A stretch of DNA of 64,000 bases from Polytrichum commune (GCA_950295325.1 OX485805.1:20385501-20449500); one strand, 5' to 3'. Positions 24,041 through 35,894 are shown, numbered from the stretch's first letter. Translations and numbers: made by a program. The notes: generated from the sequence alone by a model not told the origin.

Positions 24041-24214
24041 AGTGTTATGTTAGGGCCTTAGGACCTTAGGAGTCAAGTTTTCATGTTGGATGGAAGAGAG
24101 GTGCACTTGTATGTGATAATTCTCTCTCTCCCATGAATGTCACTAGATTTCATGATGCCAAGAACTCTAAATAATTGAAGATCAATATTAGACATGTTGT
24201 AAATTTTTATGTCT

Positions 24215-25024
24215 GGGGGCATTCACGGTTGGGGTACTACTTTTGGGTGTCTAACGGTTTAAGGACTATTTTAGACAACTTTACATACTTGGTGTGCTTA
24301 GATTTGTATTGTGAAGCATATTTTGGATCGTACCTACATTTCATACTCCACATTGAATACACCGACAAAGTTAATTTACAAGGAATAGGGTCATCTAAGA
24401 TATCATTTTGATTCCTTAAAGGACATTCATGGGCGATGTCAAAATTGTTCACCTTAGGATCAAGGAATGAAAAGGACAACAAAAATTAATCGAAACGATC
24501 CCAATTTTTTTCCTCACAATCATCGTTCAAGTGTGTACCAATAGAACCAAAAATGTATTGCATACCAATTGTATAACTTTACATGTGGCACCAAACATGG
24601 CCAACAATACACAAAATCATGGCTACATTAAAAAAAGAACGTTTAGTATTAGAGTTGGACATTAGAAAATATATGTATGGACACATGACACTTACACCAA
24701 GGTACTAGGATGCAAAACATGAAAAAATTGACCTATGATGTACACTTGAAAAATAAAAATTGCCATTGATGTGGCCCAAACAAGTCATATGACCTCTTTA
24801 CAAGTTTTATGACTTATCTACTCAATTCATAGGAAATTTATCCATTATTGGTGATTATTTAATAAGAAATAATATATTTCTTGATAAATCCTATGAACTA
24901 CATACTTATTTATTTAAAATTTATTGATCAAATAATAGTAAATCATGATAAACGCCGAGATCCAATGCGACATAGTCCTTAAGTCCTTTGTCCCAAAAGT
25001 AGTACCCCAACCGTGAATGGACCC
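24215..25024 (-). mobile_element. TIR DNA transposon with 4-bp TSD (family X), copy 1, 810 bp
   Basis: Exact 4-bp duplications GTCT flank it at 24,211-24,214 and 25,025-25,028. The left end GGGGGCATTCACGGTT and the complement of the right end GGGTCCATTCACGGTT start ~32-bp inverted repeats that continue GGGGTACTACTTTTGGG. The orientation is opposite to the copies at 48.2 and 50.3 kb. On the minus strand one frame is open across 24,237-24,482 (LSFSFLDPKVNN, ECPLRNQNDILDDP, SVYSMWSMKCRYDPKYASQ) up to the inverted repeat. I do not recognise this protein. It lacks the telomere-like insert of the other copies. Confidence 0.85.
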
Positions 25025-25028
25025 GTCT

Positions 25029-26094
25029 TTTTTGGAACATCAACACATATCAATATCAAAATTTTATATATGAGAATGCATCCATGAGTGGCCACCTTCA
25101 AACGTAATTTGCAAATAAGGTAGAGGGTGCTTAAACTAAAACTTTAAGCTACTGCACATACATTTGGCTATATGCTTGTTATAAAAAAAAGTCAGACAAG
25201 CCTTTGGGCTTAAAATAGGCATAAAGAAATATTTTTTTCTAGCATCAATTGAATATTTGATGAATAATCAAAGTCGTAACCACTAGCTTCCTTAAACCAA
25301 TCTGTAGGGCCCGTGTATGACAACCTTGCATATGATGAGGACCCCCACCTTCATTGTCTAGAACCAACACAACATAGTTGGGTACTAAACCCAAGCTATA
25401 TCAAAGCCCAACTAGAAACAATGCGCAAAGCCACATGGTCACCTTCATGATCCTACCCAATTCGCTTGCAAAACCGTCACCTTGCATCCCAAGCACCGAC
25501 CTCTTTCTATCTTGGGAACTGAACCCTATGTGCTTTGTGGGACTACCTCCTTAGCTTTGTGAATAGAATGGCTAGAACCGTTCCTCTCCGGTGTATAGAA
25601 TGGCTAGAATAGGCATGGACAAGCGACCCTAAACCCACCTTGAACCAACCCGAGATAGAGTGAAGCCCGTTGTCTACCCTACATGGAGGTAGTGGAGGCC
25701 ACTATGAGGCGGCGCACTAATGACACCTAAAACCATCACTCCGTGGGCCAGGGCACTCCTACACCATGGGGAACAATTCAAGGTAGTAGAGTGTTGGCAA
25801 TTGGGAGGCATCTATAGGTGTCAGTTATGGGTGGGGGTTTGGTTTGAATACCCTCTACCACGATATGCAATCGCAATTTCTCACATGTGGAATGCAGCGA
25901 TAGCAATGCATTTCATGGATCTAAATAACCCAACACACCAGTAGAGTTATTCGTAAAGTAATGCAAATGAAACCATGGGTTTAGTCGCAAACCATGAGTT
26001 TATGAGAACTAACAAGAAGACACCCAAGTTTTCTTGATGATTAAATTATCATACACAAAGAGTGGTGGCAAGTGATCCAAAATCGGCTTTTTAG
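25029..26094. other. Unassigned intergenic DNA
   Basis: The phrase TAGAATGGCTAGAA occurs twice at 25,563-25,607. Nothing else is recognisable. Confidence 0.35.
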
Positions 26095-26360
26095 CTTGTC
26101 CTACTAGGATGGGTTAGCCAAGCTAGTCTTGCATAGGCTGATTTGGGATTGAGGACAACATGCCTCATTCGCATATCCTATTTTATTTAGATCCTATAAA
26201 TTTTCTCAAAACTTGAGAAGTGGAAGAGGAGGTTCTCAAAGCTTTACCCCAACTTTCAAACTAGACCTCAATACACGACAAGCTAATGAGCACTGAATAG
26301 AAAGTTATGTCAAAGAAAGATCAAAAGCACGGTTTCATCCCTCTTTGAGGGACTTACACA
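26095..26360 (+). repeat. Dispersed repeat I, copy 1
   Basis: It resembles 35,895-36,135: CTAG(T/C)CTTGCAT, CCTATTTTAT, CTTCACCCAACTTTCAAA-like text, GAAAGATCAAA and TTCCATCCCTCTTTG occur in the same order. A short related piece lies at 51,300-51,365. Confidence 0.6.
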
Positions 26361-27827
26361 CATAACTCTAATGCCTTGAAATTCCCAAGTGCATTATAGG
26401 ATGGTCTAATAAAGCTTAACAATTCCCAACAATTCATATGTTCTTATTCCAATTAAGTGGTTGATGGCATTTCATAATCATTACTATGTCTTGCTCTCCT
26501 AGATACAAGTGACGGAGACTACCATGTCGGGAATAGAAGGTTAACACCGACCTTATGGCCCCAAGCACAAGAAATTTAAAATCCTACAACTTTTCCGACA
26601 TGATAAGAGTAGGCCCTTGAAGTGCAAACTCAATAGGGTGGAAGATTCAAGCATAAAAGAGAATAATTCATCACAATGGCAACATTCGTGGCACAACTTA
26701 TCTTGTCATGTCAAGGTGGGCATCGGCTCCTTGTTCTAGATTTTGGCACACACTCTTGGGTTTGATACCCTTAGCCTTAGCTTTCTCGAATGAGTGTTGT
26801 TTTGTGGCGCCAAAGGCGTTTGGTGCATGCATGCATATCACAAAGGACACATGCTCCAAGTTTTGTCAAGTGCGAGTGGGTTACGCATATGTTGAACTGG
26901 TGGCTTCAATTTGGTCACGATTTGGGGAATCATTATGTGCCTACCTCATGGATAAGACATATATATATAGCATGAAAGCCACATTAGATTTTTACAACAA
27001 TGGAATTCACAAATAACTGAATTCAAATTCAATCCATGCATGTGTCCAAGGATGTCATGTGAGAATAAAAAATTCAATGATTAGAAAGAGACAAGAGAGG
27101 GCTACCTTTATATATAATATCCATTTAAACCAAATTTGGAATATCTTTCTCCATTAAAGTCTATATAACCTCCTATAATACCTCACGGGAGAAGATGGTT
27201 GGCAAACTATGAATGTGTGCTCATTAGTTTAGAATGCTTCTAGTGACAAGAAACAACCTATTTGTTGCCTTATAGTATTTTTTTTTCATAATGTGGTTCA
27301 ACAACAATCGTAACATTATCCAGAGCCATAACATTGTTTTGTAGGACCGACATTATTCTAGGGAATATTTCCCCCATTCATACCGAATGGGGTGGTATTA
27401 TGTGGAATACTGTCAATCCCACATAAGATTGTTGTGGATCTAAACAATGTTATGATTGTCCATGGAATTTCCTAAATTTTCATTAAAGAATGTTCCAGTG
27501 TTGAGGCGCGAGTCATTGAGGAGATGATGTAGACTCCATGTCATTCTTTACCCATTTCATGGCACCTTCCAATTGAAAGCGGACCTTTCTATCATCTTCT
27601 ATCTTGATTCCGACTAACTTGTATCTTAAATAAGGACACGCGATTTAGTTTTGTTTAGTGAATTTGAATGATAATGTAGTATTATATAAGAGAGGGTAAG
27701 GTGATGTTATTTTTAAATATATATTTTTAAAAAATAAAGTTATTTCATTTTTATTTTGATGATACATTTAGTTTCCATAAGGTATTTGACTAATAACTTA
27801 TCTTGAGCCCGGTTTAAACAACTAAAT
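26361..27827. other. Unassigned DNA with an imperfect inverted repeat
   Basis: Around 27,295-27,465 an imperfect inverted repeat pairs CAACAACAATC with GATTGTTGTGG and CATAACATTGTTT with AAACAATGTTATG. It may be an old foldback element. A 102-codon plus frame at 26,708-27,016 matches nothing I know. Confidence 0.35.
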
Positions 27828-28223
27828 TTAGAAATTTCCACCAATTCGTCTTAGGCCTTTTTTTAATATATATATATATAGAGCTGACTTTTCAAAACTT
27901 CTACAAAGTTTGAACTTCCTCTTTTTAGAGGCCGAATCCTTCAATTTCTTCCTCTTTGCAATACAAGGGTGGGTGGGAACATCCACAAGACTCTTTCTAT
28001 GTCTCTTGCATCTTCCTGCTTGAAAGCATAGTACCACATTGCATAATGTCTCATTGTATGTGTTGTACCACATATACACTTTGTACCAAAACCTAGATTG
28101 CCTTGCAAGAATATATATCTTATTTGGATTTTTTGCTATCATATGGTATTCAACGCCCAATGTTTGATTTTGACTATACCATGCTTTGAAAGTTAATTGC
28201 CAACCTTCTTGCCTCTCTATCAA
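27828..28223 (-). CDS. Uncharacterised open frame, 131 codons (doubtful)
   Basis: An ATG-started minus-strand frame with a lysine/arginine-rich C-terminal half (KRHRKSLVD, AKRKKLKDSASKKRKFKL) and five cysteines. No domain is recognisable, no introns or partner genes are evident, and the 3' end runs through an AT microsatellite-like tract. It is longer than most chance frames here but could easily be non-coding or a relic. Confidence 0.15.
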   Translation of the reverse strand: MIERQEGWQLTFKAWYSQNQTLGVEYHMIAKNPNKIYILARQSRFWYKVYMWYNTYNETLCNVVLCFQAGRCKRHRKSLVDVPTHPCIAKRKKLKDSASKKRKFKLCRSFEKSALYIYILKKGLRRIGGNF

Positions 28224-28299
28224 GTACGTCTAACTAGATCACCACATGTATGTTGTACTTACTAAGGAGATGTACATATTTGTGCATAAAATGTCATGA

Positions 28300-28650
28300 T
28301 CACAATACATCAGTGCATTGAATGTGTGAAGGGCTATGGAATACAATATGCACGGCTGCCTGGCCTTGGCTGCCTGGCCTTGGCAGCCTCGCCTTCGCCG
28401 TCGCAACCTCGCGCTCACCGTTGCAACCTAGAGAAAGGACCAGGTACACTTTGACGGGGCGGTAACCGGCCATTGCAGGTGAAGTGCATTTACAAGACCG
28501 GCCATTGCAAGTCAACATAGGACATCGTGCCGGACGGGCTTCGGGGGCCTGCCCGCTGAAAAAAAAAAGGAGCGGGCCGCCGTGTCCCGCATGCCCTTGT
28601 CCATGCCTCAACTCCAAGGCCAAGGCATTACTCAACACTAGGCTTGGGAG
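28300..28650 (-). repeat. GC-rich dispersed repeat G, copy 1
   Basis: A GC-rich island in AT-rich DNA. Its complement shares with 33,110-33,400 the end text CCGTGCATATTGTATTCCA, the repeated GAGCGAGGCT(A/G)CGAC-type modules (here GCGCGAGGTTGCGACGG and GGCGAGGCTGCC) and CGGGCAGGC near the other side. The 132-codon minus frame across it is a by-product of the GC-rich composition. Confidence 0.6.
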
Positions 28651-28695
28651 TATATTATGAGGGAAATTGATCCTTGAAATAGAATGGATCTTTAT

Positions 28696-29269
28696 CACGG
28701 GGGGTGCACCTACACTTAATTTATGTATACATGTGCGAGAACCCCCTATTTAATGGGGGGTATTTACCTTCCTTCGTTGAATATTTTCTACCCTATAAGT
28801 AGTTAAATTTCTACTGAATGGTATTTTCTAACACCCTGTCATTGTATATAAATTTAAAGATGTATGGTTTTAATCACCCTATCTTATTTATAAATAATAA
28901 AGAGTTGTGGGTTTAGGGTAGGGTTTAGGGTACTTTTCATCCAGGTAACCGTTTCAACAACTTCATTCACATGTTCACATACATTTGTTTATTTCTCATC
29001 CAATGCCACTAATGACACATAATTTATGTTGAACCTATAAATATTAAAAAAATAAAATTATTTTTATTTATGCTACTTTATATCTAAATAATAATAAATA
29101 CCACAACTTAAACCATACCATACATTATATATAATTCCCAAACTTACATTTAGAGGACGCTATTGTATATCTAAAAGAATGTAAAAATTATGTGTCTTGA
29201 ATAAAATCCACCCTATATTTTCTCGCACGTGGTTTTCTAAATTTTTGCCAGTGACCCCCCCCCCTGGTG
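28696..29269. mobile_element. hAT-like non-autonomous element (family H), 574 bp
   Basis: Exact 8-bp duplications ATCTTTAT flank it at 28,688-28,695 and 29,270-29,277. The left end CACGGGGGGTGCACC and the complement of the right end CACCAGGGGGGG carry G runs. Both sides then contain TGCGAGAA (GTGCGAGAACCCCC left; CACGTGCGAGAAAATA in the right complement). The inside contains TTTAGGGTAGGGTTTAGGGT, short telomere-type text. It has no coding capacity. Confidence 0.88.
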
Positions 29270-29277
29270 ATCTTTAT

Positions 29278-29639
29278 TTTAAAGATATAGTCCAATCTCT
29301 ATTCAATATATGTCCTTTTGGCATAATATAATCATATTCAAATATTATATTATTCAAATATCTATTGTCAACTCATGTATCATCATGAAAAGTAGGTATA
29401 TTGCTAGCGTATTGGGGGTCCGCCCATACAATTCAATTATGAATCAACCAAATAGTTCAAATCTTGGAACTATGTCCAAATTTAATCCAAAAAACGTTCC
29501 TTGTCCCCAATCAATATATGCATGGCTATAACCCAATGAAAATGAAGGTGTATGTGTCCAACCATGAGGCCCAATTGCTTGCCTCTCATTTGAGAGTTCT
29601 AATGATAAAATGAGGTAGCGGGGGATGTCAATCCAACTA
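29278..29639. other. Unassigned AT-rich DNA
   Basis: Nothing recognisable. Confidence 0.3.
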
Positions 29640-29900
29640 CACTCTTTGGACTCCTCTATCAAGAGTTTTTGAAAATATTTGTATTTGTTTGGAGTTACAA
29701 GCTCTTATTTCATACCATCTATATTGCCTAAACTTGTTGTATATATATGTTTAAGCTCATATTTATTGTGATGATTTTGTATTCCCTCAGTAATATGACA
29801 ACTTTACGCCACTTGTCATATGAATGAGAAGACGACACCTAGATAACATGACCTTTTTGTGTTTCTCACACGTGTCATACTGAAGAGGGTGAACAATAAT
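29640..29900 (-). repeat. Dispersed repeat C, copy 2
   Basis: Inverted partner of 20,400-20,645, with collinear blocks and only small indels. Confidence 0.7.
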
Positions 29901-30207
29901 GACATTCATGTTTTGTTTGGATGAATTTGCATGTTAATCTCTTTAATTCTTGGAGGACATAACTCTCCTCCGTCACTTAAGGTCGTCCTAAGCCGGTATC
30001 AATAAGATAACCTCGAAGTACAAGGCTTGGAAGAAATTTCACCAGATTTTAAGAAGAACAACATAATACTATGGGTTAAGGGTTTAGGGTTTAAGGTTTA
30101 AGGGGTTTAGCATGAATGCAAGAACATTGAGTGAGCATTCTTACTTGGTTCAAGGACAATGTAATTGGCATATTGTAGTTTGCGCTTGGGTCAAGATAGT
30201 GGTATTT
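29901..30207. other. Unassigned DNA with short telomere-like text
   Basis: Between about 30,083 and 30,111 there are imperfect TTTAGGG-type units (GGGTTTAGGGTTTAAGG). Too few and too imperfect for a telomere. Confidence 0.4.
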
Positions 30208-30543
30208 GAGTTATCCTTTAATTCAACATGACTTTTGGTAGGGAGTTGGTTGTTTTGCTTACAAAACCTTCCATGTTTGGTAAGTTTTTGGTGCATGCGT
30301 GGAGGTGGTGTGGAGGTTTGAACAAAGAACATTATATATTGGTTCATGGAGGGTCAAACTCATTTTGGCATGCCAAGAGGTTCTAAAATGAGTTTGACCC
30401 TCCATGAACCAATATATAATGTTCTTTGTTCAAACCTCCACACCACCTCCACGCATGCACCAAAAACTTACCAAACATGGAAGGTTTTGTAAGCAAAACA
30501 ACCAACTCCCTACCAAAAGTCATGTTGAATTAAAGGATAACTC
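30208..30543. repeat. Perfect long palindrome: 159-bp arms, 18-bp loop
   Basis: The arms 30,208-30,366 and 30,385-30,543 are exact reverse complements over all 159 positions. They are separated by 18 bp (30,367-30,384). Outside the arms complementarity stops at once. A transcript would fold into a near-perfect hairpin of the kind that Dicer-like enzymes turn into small RNAs. The flanks read TATTT and TATTA, so a 4-bp duplication is possible but not clean. No coding frame makes sense across it. Confidence 0.97.
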
Positions 30544-31379
30544 TATTATTTGATGTAAAGTGTAGACAACCAATCTCTGGTTATATTTGGTTATTAGATG
30601 CCTATATTTGAGTAGCACGTGGTTTGGTGTGCTGTCTACAAAGTAAGAATCAGTATTGTTGGCCCCATGCAATGACTAAAATTATATGTGGATTTGGAAG
30701 TGCATGCAATAGGCCCACATACTTCTACTCCAATCCATGAAAACAATGGTCTTCGCAATGGTGATTGTGATGTGGTCCTAGTCTCATTGTACATTTGAGA
30801 GGCCATAGAACCTGCTCCATCATTCTCATGTGATGAAAGATAGTGGATGTGATTAAGATATGTTTTTACAATATATTGGACTCGTGTTCAAATCACTTAA
30901 TTATTCTAGATTTAATAGTCAACACGGTCGGAGATTCTATATGATCCTTTAATGAGCACAAGAATCTTTGCTTTGACATTGCATGAAGATATTCATACGA
31001 GCTCCACAAATCATAAGGAGAGTTGCTAAAACCTCAATTTAGGGTCTAACCATCTTGAGCTCAAGTCTCATAGTGTGTTTCATATCTTACAAGAAGTAGG
31101 GTAGTTGGAAAAAATAATAATTTAAAGACTCATCTACCTAACATTAAATGGGTCATTCAACAATTGGTTACGCAACCGCAATAGTGAAATGCTTGCATAA
31201 AGTGCGAAGTGGCCATTTTAAGAAAGGCTCATGGTAACACATCAAATAGCAATCTTGAGCCATATTGTTAAATTGGGAATACCAATCACCAAGAGAGTAG
31301 ACCCTATACATATTCTACATGCTCGCTCTACACAAAGCACTTCAAGGTGTGGGACCATTAAGCTTATGGTGAGTTTCCA
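30544..31379. other. Unassigned intergenic DNA
   Basis: No gene or delimited repeat recognisable. Confidence 0.35.
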
Positions 31380-31630
31380 TGTAGGCTGCTCATCCATTAG
31401 ATTTTAGAAAATATTGGGTTGGAGGGGTTTGTATGTAGTTAAGCATAAGCCGTCATCCAAACACATTATGGCAGTCCGCTAGAATGTGGGGGGCCATGGA
31501 CACATGCCGCTAAATTTCCATGCATCCACTAAAAAATCTTTAACTTACACGTTTCGGACACCAAAGGATTGAAGACCCAATTTTAGCATGGAGGAGGTTA
31601 CTAATGGGCCTAAATTCATAAGTTGGGAGT
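31380..31630 (+). repeat. Dispersed repeat B, copy 1
   Basis: It matches 35,520-35,800: shared GTCCGCTAGAATGTGG, GGCCATGGACA, TTCCATGC(A/G)(T/C)CCACTAA, CACCAAAGGAT, GAAGAC and GGGAGTA. Copy 2 has extra sequence in the middle. Confidence 0.7.
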
Positions 31631-31635
31631 AGCTA

Positions 31636-32005
31636 CACTAAATATGATATTTAGTGCCACCAATGTTAATTGTCTTGCTCAATACCAATTGTAAACTATG
31701 GTAGTGTCACCAACACTAGATGTTAAGTTAACATTATTTGTCATTCCTTGTAATATTTTTGGGAGATTAATGATTTACAGTGTTGTAATTACCGTCACTA
31801 ACCAAGTGATTTTTCATCCAAATTTGAGTCATCCATGACAATATTTCATCACAAATGACTAACAAGAGAAGGTAGGGCTATGAACAATGGATGAACTCAT
31901 CCATCATCAATGACAATATTTGTTGACTTATTCACAAGAAGTGCCATCCAAAAAGTTACCATAGTGACATTAAGTATCATATGACACTGAATATCATGTT
32001 TAGTG
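31636..32005. mobile_element. TA-flanked MITE (family A), 370 bp
   Basis: The ends CACTAAATATGATATTTAGTG and, complemented, CACTAAACATGATATTCAGTG form inverted repeats. TA dinucleotides at 31,634-31,635 and 32,006-32,007 fit a Tc1/mariner-type duplication, although TA alone is weak evidence. Collinear relatives lie at 9.5 and 59.1 kb. No coding capacity. Confidence 0.7.
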
Positions 32006-32007
32006 TA

Positions 32008-33109
32008 GTTGGCACATGCGAACCCTACCCACTAGATTCCCTCTACATTTGGGCGGGTTTGTCCTTATTAATACTAGAATATGGCAGGCAAGGGGCCTAC
32101 ATGAAAACTCATCCTTTTATGAACTTGCAAAACACGAGCTTTTGCATAGAAAAATGGAGCTAAAATTCTATTTGGTCAAAGATTACAAATTATTGATGGT
32201 TGATTCCTTTATGTAGGGGTGAAGATCTCATACACTCCATATGTTGCATATTTGAAGGGGAGAAGCCAACTTCTATTTTGCGAGGATGGATCATGGGAAC
32301 ATGTGAATGACTGCTCTTTGGTTCAAATTCAACCTTCAACATACAATTGGAGATGTTGGTATTGACAACATGTCCCAACATTGTCTAGTGCTCTAACCAT
32401 GTTTTAGGATTGCCAAGGTGAGATTTTACAAAGTAGGTATGCACACATTATCGTTATTTGCAAATTAGAGATGTTATTTCCATTTTAAACTCTCCCAACC
32501 CCTTCAAAATGCAACATAGAGGGGGGACAATATCAACTCTTATATAATAAGAGAACCATTCCCCACTTATGTCATGATTTTGATTAATATGAAGTCATGG
32601 TTTCAAAAAAAAAAATTGGAACTCTTATGTATTGCAAGAAACTAGTTGTAACTCGTGCCATCCCAATATGTTGCACCCTTGCATATGAAATATGAAAACA
32701 TTAAATGAAGTCCGCTTGTGATCTAAGCTGACCCCTTTGCTCATGTTCTTAGAATGATGGGACAAGGCCCTCACACCCACCAACTACAACTATGTTGTAT
32801 ATATAATTTACTTTTACGTATTTTAGAATAGATCTAAGACCCAAAGCTTGAAGTGCTCATATAGAGTGAATGTGTGGAACACATAGATGTAAAGTGACAC
32901 TCACATCATGAAATATCACATAATTGGTGTGTGGGTTTAGATTTTAGTACAACTACTGAGTTTAAAACGTTTTTGGCCCTTGAGTTTGATTAGGTCAATG
33001 AGTTTTTGTGTGTCATGAGATGTAAAATGGAACTCACATCATGAGTTTTTGTTTGTGATGCGATTTAAAATGACACTCACATCATGAGCATGAGTTCCTC
33101 CATGTCTCT
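32008..33109. other. Unassigned DNA with short repeated phrases
   Basis: The block CACTAGATTCCCTCTACATT at 32,029-32,048 and the following TTGGGCGGGTTTG recur at 35.47 and 35.83 kb. GATGTAAAATG(A/G)(C/A)ACTCACATCATGA-type text occurs three times at 32,886-33,090. Confidence 0.4.
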
Positions 33110-33400
33110 TTGGGGAGGGGACGTCATTACCCTTGCATTTTCCTCGGGCAGGCTTGGTTGCCCGGGCGATGTCAATGACGCCCAAGTACAACCGGTTGCT
33201 CCGGTAGCCACCCGTCAACGATGACGGGCGTACTCACCAACCGCGGGTGCAAGGGTACAGCAACGAGAGCGAGGCTACGACGGCAAGAGCGAGGCTGCGA
33301 CCGCGAGCACCATGCCGCGAAAGCCAAGCAACCGTGCATATTGTATTCCACAAAGGGCATGCCTCACATGTGCCTCTGTAACCAACCAACAAACAATTGG
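33110..33400 (+). repeat. GC-rich dispersed repeat G, copy 2
   Basis: Inverted partner of 28,300-28,650. It contains two tandem modules of about 21 bp (GAGCGAGGCTACGACGGCAA and GAGCGAGGCTGCGACCGCGA) and ends in CCGTGCATATTGTATTCCA. Its GC content is far above the flanks. Confidence 0.6.
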
Positions 33401-33927
33401 GGATTAGTTACGTACACGAGGTAAATAATAACGGGACATAGTTGTTATCCATGTCACACGCACTTAGTCCATTTCAAATGCACCAAAACATTTCAAAATA
33501 CAACACTCATTATAAAACAACATACGGGTGTTCAAACATGTTCCTTGGCCATGATTGGGTTACTCCAAGTAGAATAGTCATCTTGGTGATGAGCCCTAGT
33601 TACTCTTACTTCTAGCACGTATCTTTTACCCTAACGTGTATACACAGAGCTCGCCACATCTTTCACTTGCATGAATGGTAAAAAAGAGGCTATTTTTAGA
33701 GTTAAGGGTTTATATTGGAGTACTTACGTATGGTAAGTTATCGTAACCCTATTTTTACTTCATTCATCTATATCTTTGTTACATCCATTCCATGGTAAGT
33801 ATGATTTCTTTCCATGTATGTAGACATAGTATCATCTAAGTTTATATCATCTATTTTACATAAATGACCTTTGCTAGGTCTATTAATGTAAGAGTTTAAA
33901 CTTGAATTTTTATGTAACATGGCATTA

Positions 33928-33930
<3 letters not shown>
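33401..33930. other. Unassigned AT-rich DNA
   Basis: Nothing recognisable. Confidence 0.3.

Positions 33931-33984
<54 letters not shown>
33931..33984. repeat. (GA)27 microsatellite
   Basis: Uninterrupted GA dinucleotides for 54 bp. Confidence 0.98.
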
Positions 33985-33989
<5 letters not shown>

Positions 33990-34590
33990 CTTTGAAAAAT
34001 AGCCTTACATCCATCTAGTTTTTTGTCTAGAAATTATGAAATGTTTTTGTGAGACAACTTAGAAAACCACCTTGTTGAGGGCAAATAACTTAAAATGTTT
34101 TCCACTAGGTGCTCCCTAATCACATTTAATCTATATTTTTACATATATTTGAACAGGCCTTCGTTGGAGTGCATTATAGTGAGTAAAATATATTTAAAGG
34201 TTTTAAATTGCTTACAATACGGCAACTAAGCCTGAATTGGATATAAGATGATTGGTAGGACTAACTAGATTCCTTTCAACTATCAAAGACTTTCAATTTT
34301 TAATCTAGGTATTTTTTTTGCTCAAGAGTGAGTACCAATCCAAGGGGTCGTTGCTCTATTTCAAATATGATAGGATTGGTTTTATTTCTATATACTAACA
34401 TGAGGGTTGGGAGGATCGAAACGGGCTTCTATTTCCAAAGGAAATTAGTAATAATGAAAAAAAAATGCACATGTTGAATACGAATCCATTATTCTTCAAT
34501 CATGTGGAATAAGTGCTAGTTTGTTTTTGTAATATTACTATAATCATTCAGTAACCTTTGTCCATTGCAATTCATAGACATGACATGATC
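33985..34590. other. Unassigned AT-rich DNA
   Basis: Nothing recognisable. Confidence 0.3.
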
Positions 34591-34593
34591 TTA

Positions 34594-35192
34594 GGGCCAC
34601 TTCACACATGAGCCAAGAGCCGTGACCTTGTAATGGTGAGGACCCTTCACTCTCATCCAAAGACCGTACCATGGGTGTTGGGAAAGTCATTTTATGCAAT
34701 CACGGGCCCTCAAGCATAGTGTGAAGTGAGAATGGACCATGTTGCAGGACCATTGCATATTTTGTTGGCGGAAAAAGAGGAGAGCATTTGGTTTGATATA
34801 ATACTATATGTTTCAAACTCTATCAATTTAAGAGAATTACTTGGTGGTGTTTGTCGGTCATGGAATCTGTTCTAAAATCTGTCCTGCAACCTGCAATCCT
34901 GAAATTTGTCATGGTGAAAAAATAATAAATAAAAACTCATGGTCTTCGGAATTTACCCTTAGCCCACCACTTGGATGTGGACCTAACATAAATTTTGGGA
35001 GACCATGAAACCTTATTCGTAGTCTGCCATGTAGGACTCCATGTAAGCTTATCATCCATGAAGTCTTCTTTGGACCTTCAGACCTTCACCTTCGTGTGTG
35101 AAGAGAACTTGTCCGGTCTCCGCCTTTTCAAACAATGAGAGCACTTAGATTGCAATGGTCATGGGCCTTCAGTCTGGTGTGTGAAGTGGCCC
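34594..35192. mobile_element. PIF/Harbinger-like MITE, 599 bp, TTA duplication
   Basis: TTA at 34,591-34,593 and 35,193-35,195 flank ends GGGCCACTTCACACATGAG and, complemented, GGGCCACTTCACACACCAG. The 3-bp TTA duplication and GGGCC start fit PIF/Harbinger elements. Diverged internal echoes of the ends (GGACCCTTCACTCTCATCC, GTGTGAAGTGAGAATGGACC) lie at 34,640-34,740. It has no coding capacity. Confidence 0.8.
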
Positions 35193-35340
35193 TTAGTGCA
35201 CATTGATTTTATATGTCGTCACAAGGTAATCCAAGCATGTTAATATGCTAGTTAGCTTCAAATGCGCTCAATGTTTTTGGGAGTCTTTCTATAAGGTGCC
35301 ACACATATTCTAGTCCAATCATGTTTGTTTTCTTTTATTT

Positions 35341-35410
35341 ATCCAAACAAAATAAGCATGGAGGTGGTGCAATGTTTGTATGAGGTTGTATAACTTGATT
35401 GGCATCTCTT
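35341..35410 (+). pseudogene. Short Tc1 transposase fragment
   Basis: About 20 codons reading HGGGAMFV, stop, GCIT match the same part of the Tc1 transposase relic at 43.28 kb, including the stop codon in place of tryptophan. The DNA text GCATGGAGGTGGTGCAAT is nearly identical in both places, so the two descend from one already-broken copy. Confidence 0.6.
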
Positions 35411-35469
35411 ATGAGGTATGTAAGAGACTCCAATCAATCAATTATGCTAGTTGGCAATATGAACCTTAC

Positions 35470-35800
35470 CCCACTAGATTCCCTCTACATTTGGGCGTAT
35501 TTGCCCTTATACACACTAGATTCTAGATAATAATGGGTTGGAGGTGTTCACATGTAGTTAATCAAATTTCACCAACCAACCACATTATCGTGGTCCGCTA
35601 GAATGTGGAGGGCCATGGACATGGGCCACTAGACTTCCATGCGCCCACTAAGGAATCCTCAACCTACAAGTGTCGGTCACCAAAGGATGAAGACCGGTTG
35701 AAGACTCAAGAGAACCGATGCTAGTTGAGAACTCCATCCTTGATAACCGGGAAGAAGAGGTTAGTAAGTGAACCCAAATTTGAGAAGACGGGAGTAACTA
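35470..35800 (+). repeat. Dispersed repeat B, copy 2
   Basis: Partner of 31,380-31,630. Preceded and followed by the CCCTCTACATTTGGGC phrase also seen at 32.03 and 35.83 kb. Confidence 0.65.
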
Positions 35801-35894
35801 GTTGGCACATACAAACCCTACCCTAGCACCAGATTCCCTCTACATTTGGGCTGGTTTGTCCTTATTCACACTAAAATTTGATGGGCAAGTGGTC

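Noticed and set aside
28300..28698. 132-codon minus-strand open frame
   Set aside because: It follows from the GC-rich, repeated composition; there is no family motif and the partner repeat at 33.1 kb does not keep the frame.
28911..28933. Telomere-type TTTAGGG text
   Set aside because: Only two or three imperfect units inside a hAT-like element; not a telomere or true interstitial array. The same applies to 30,083-30,111.
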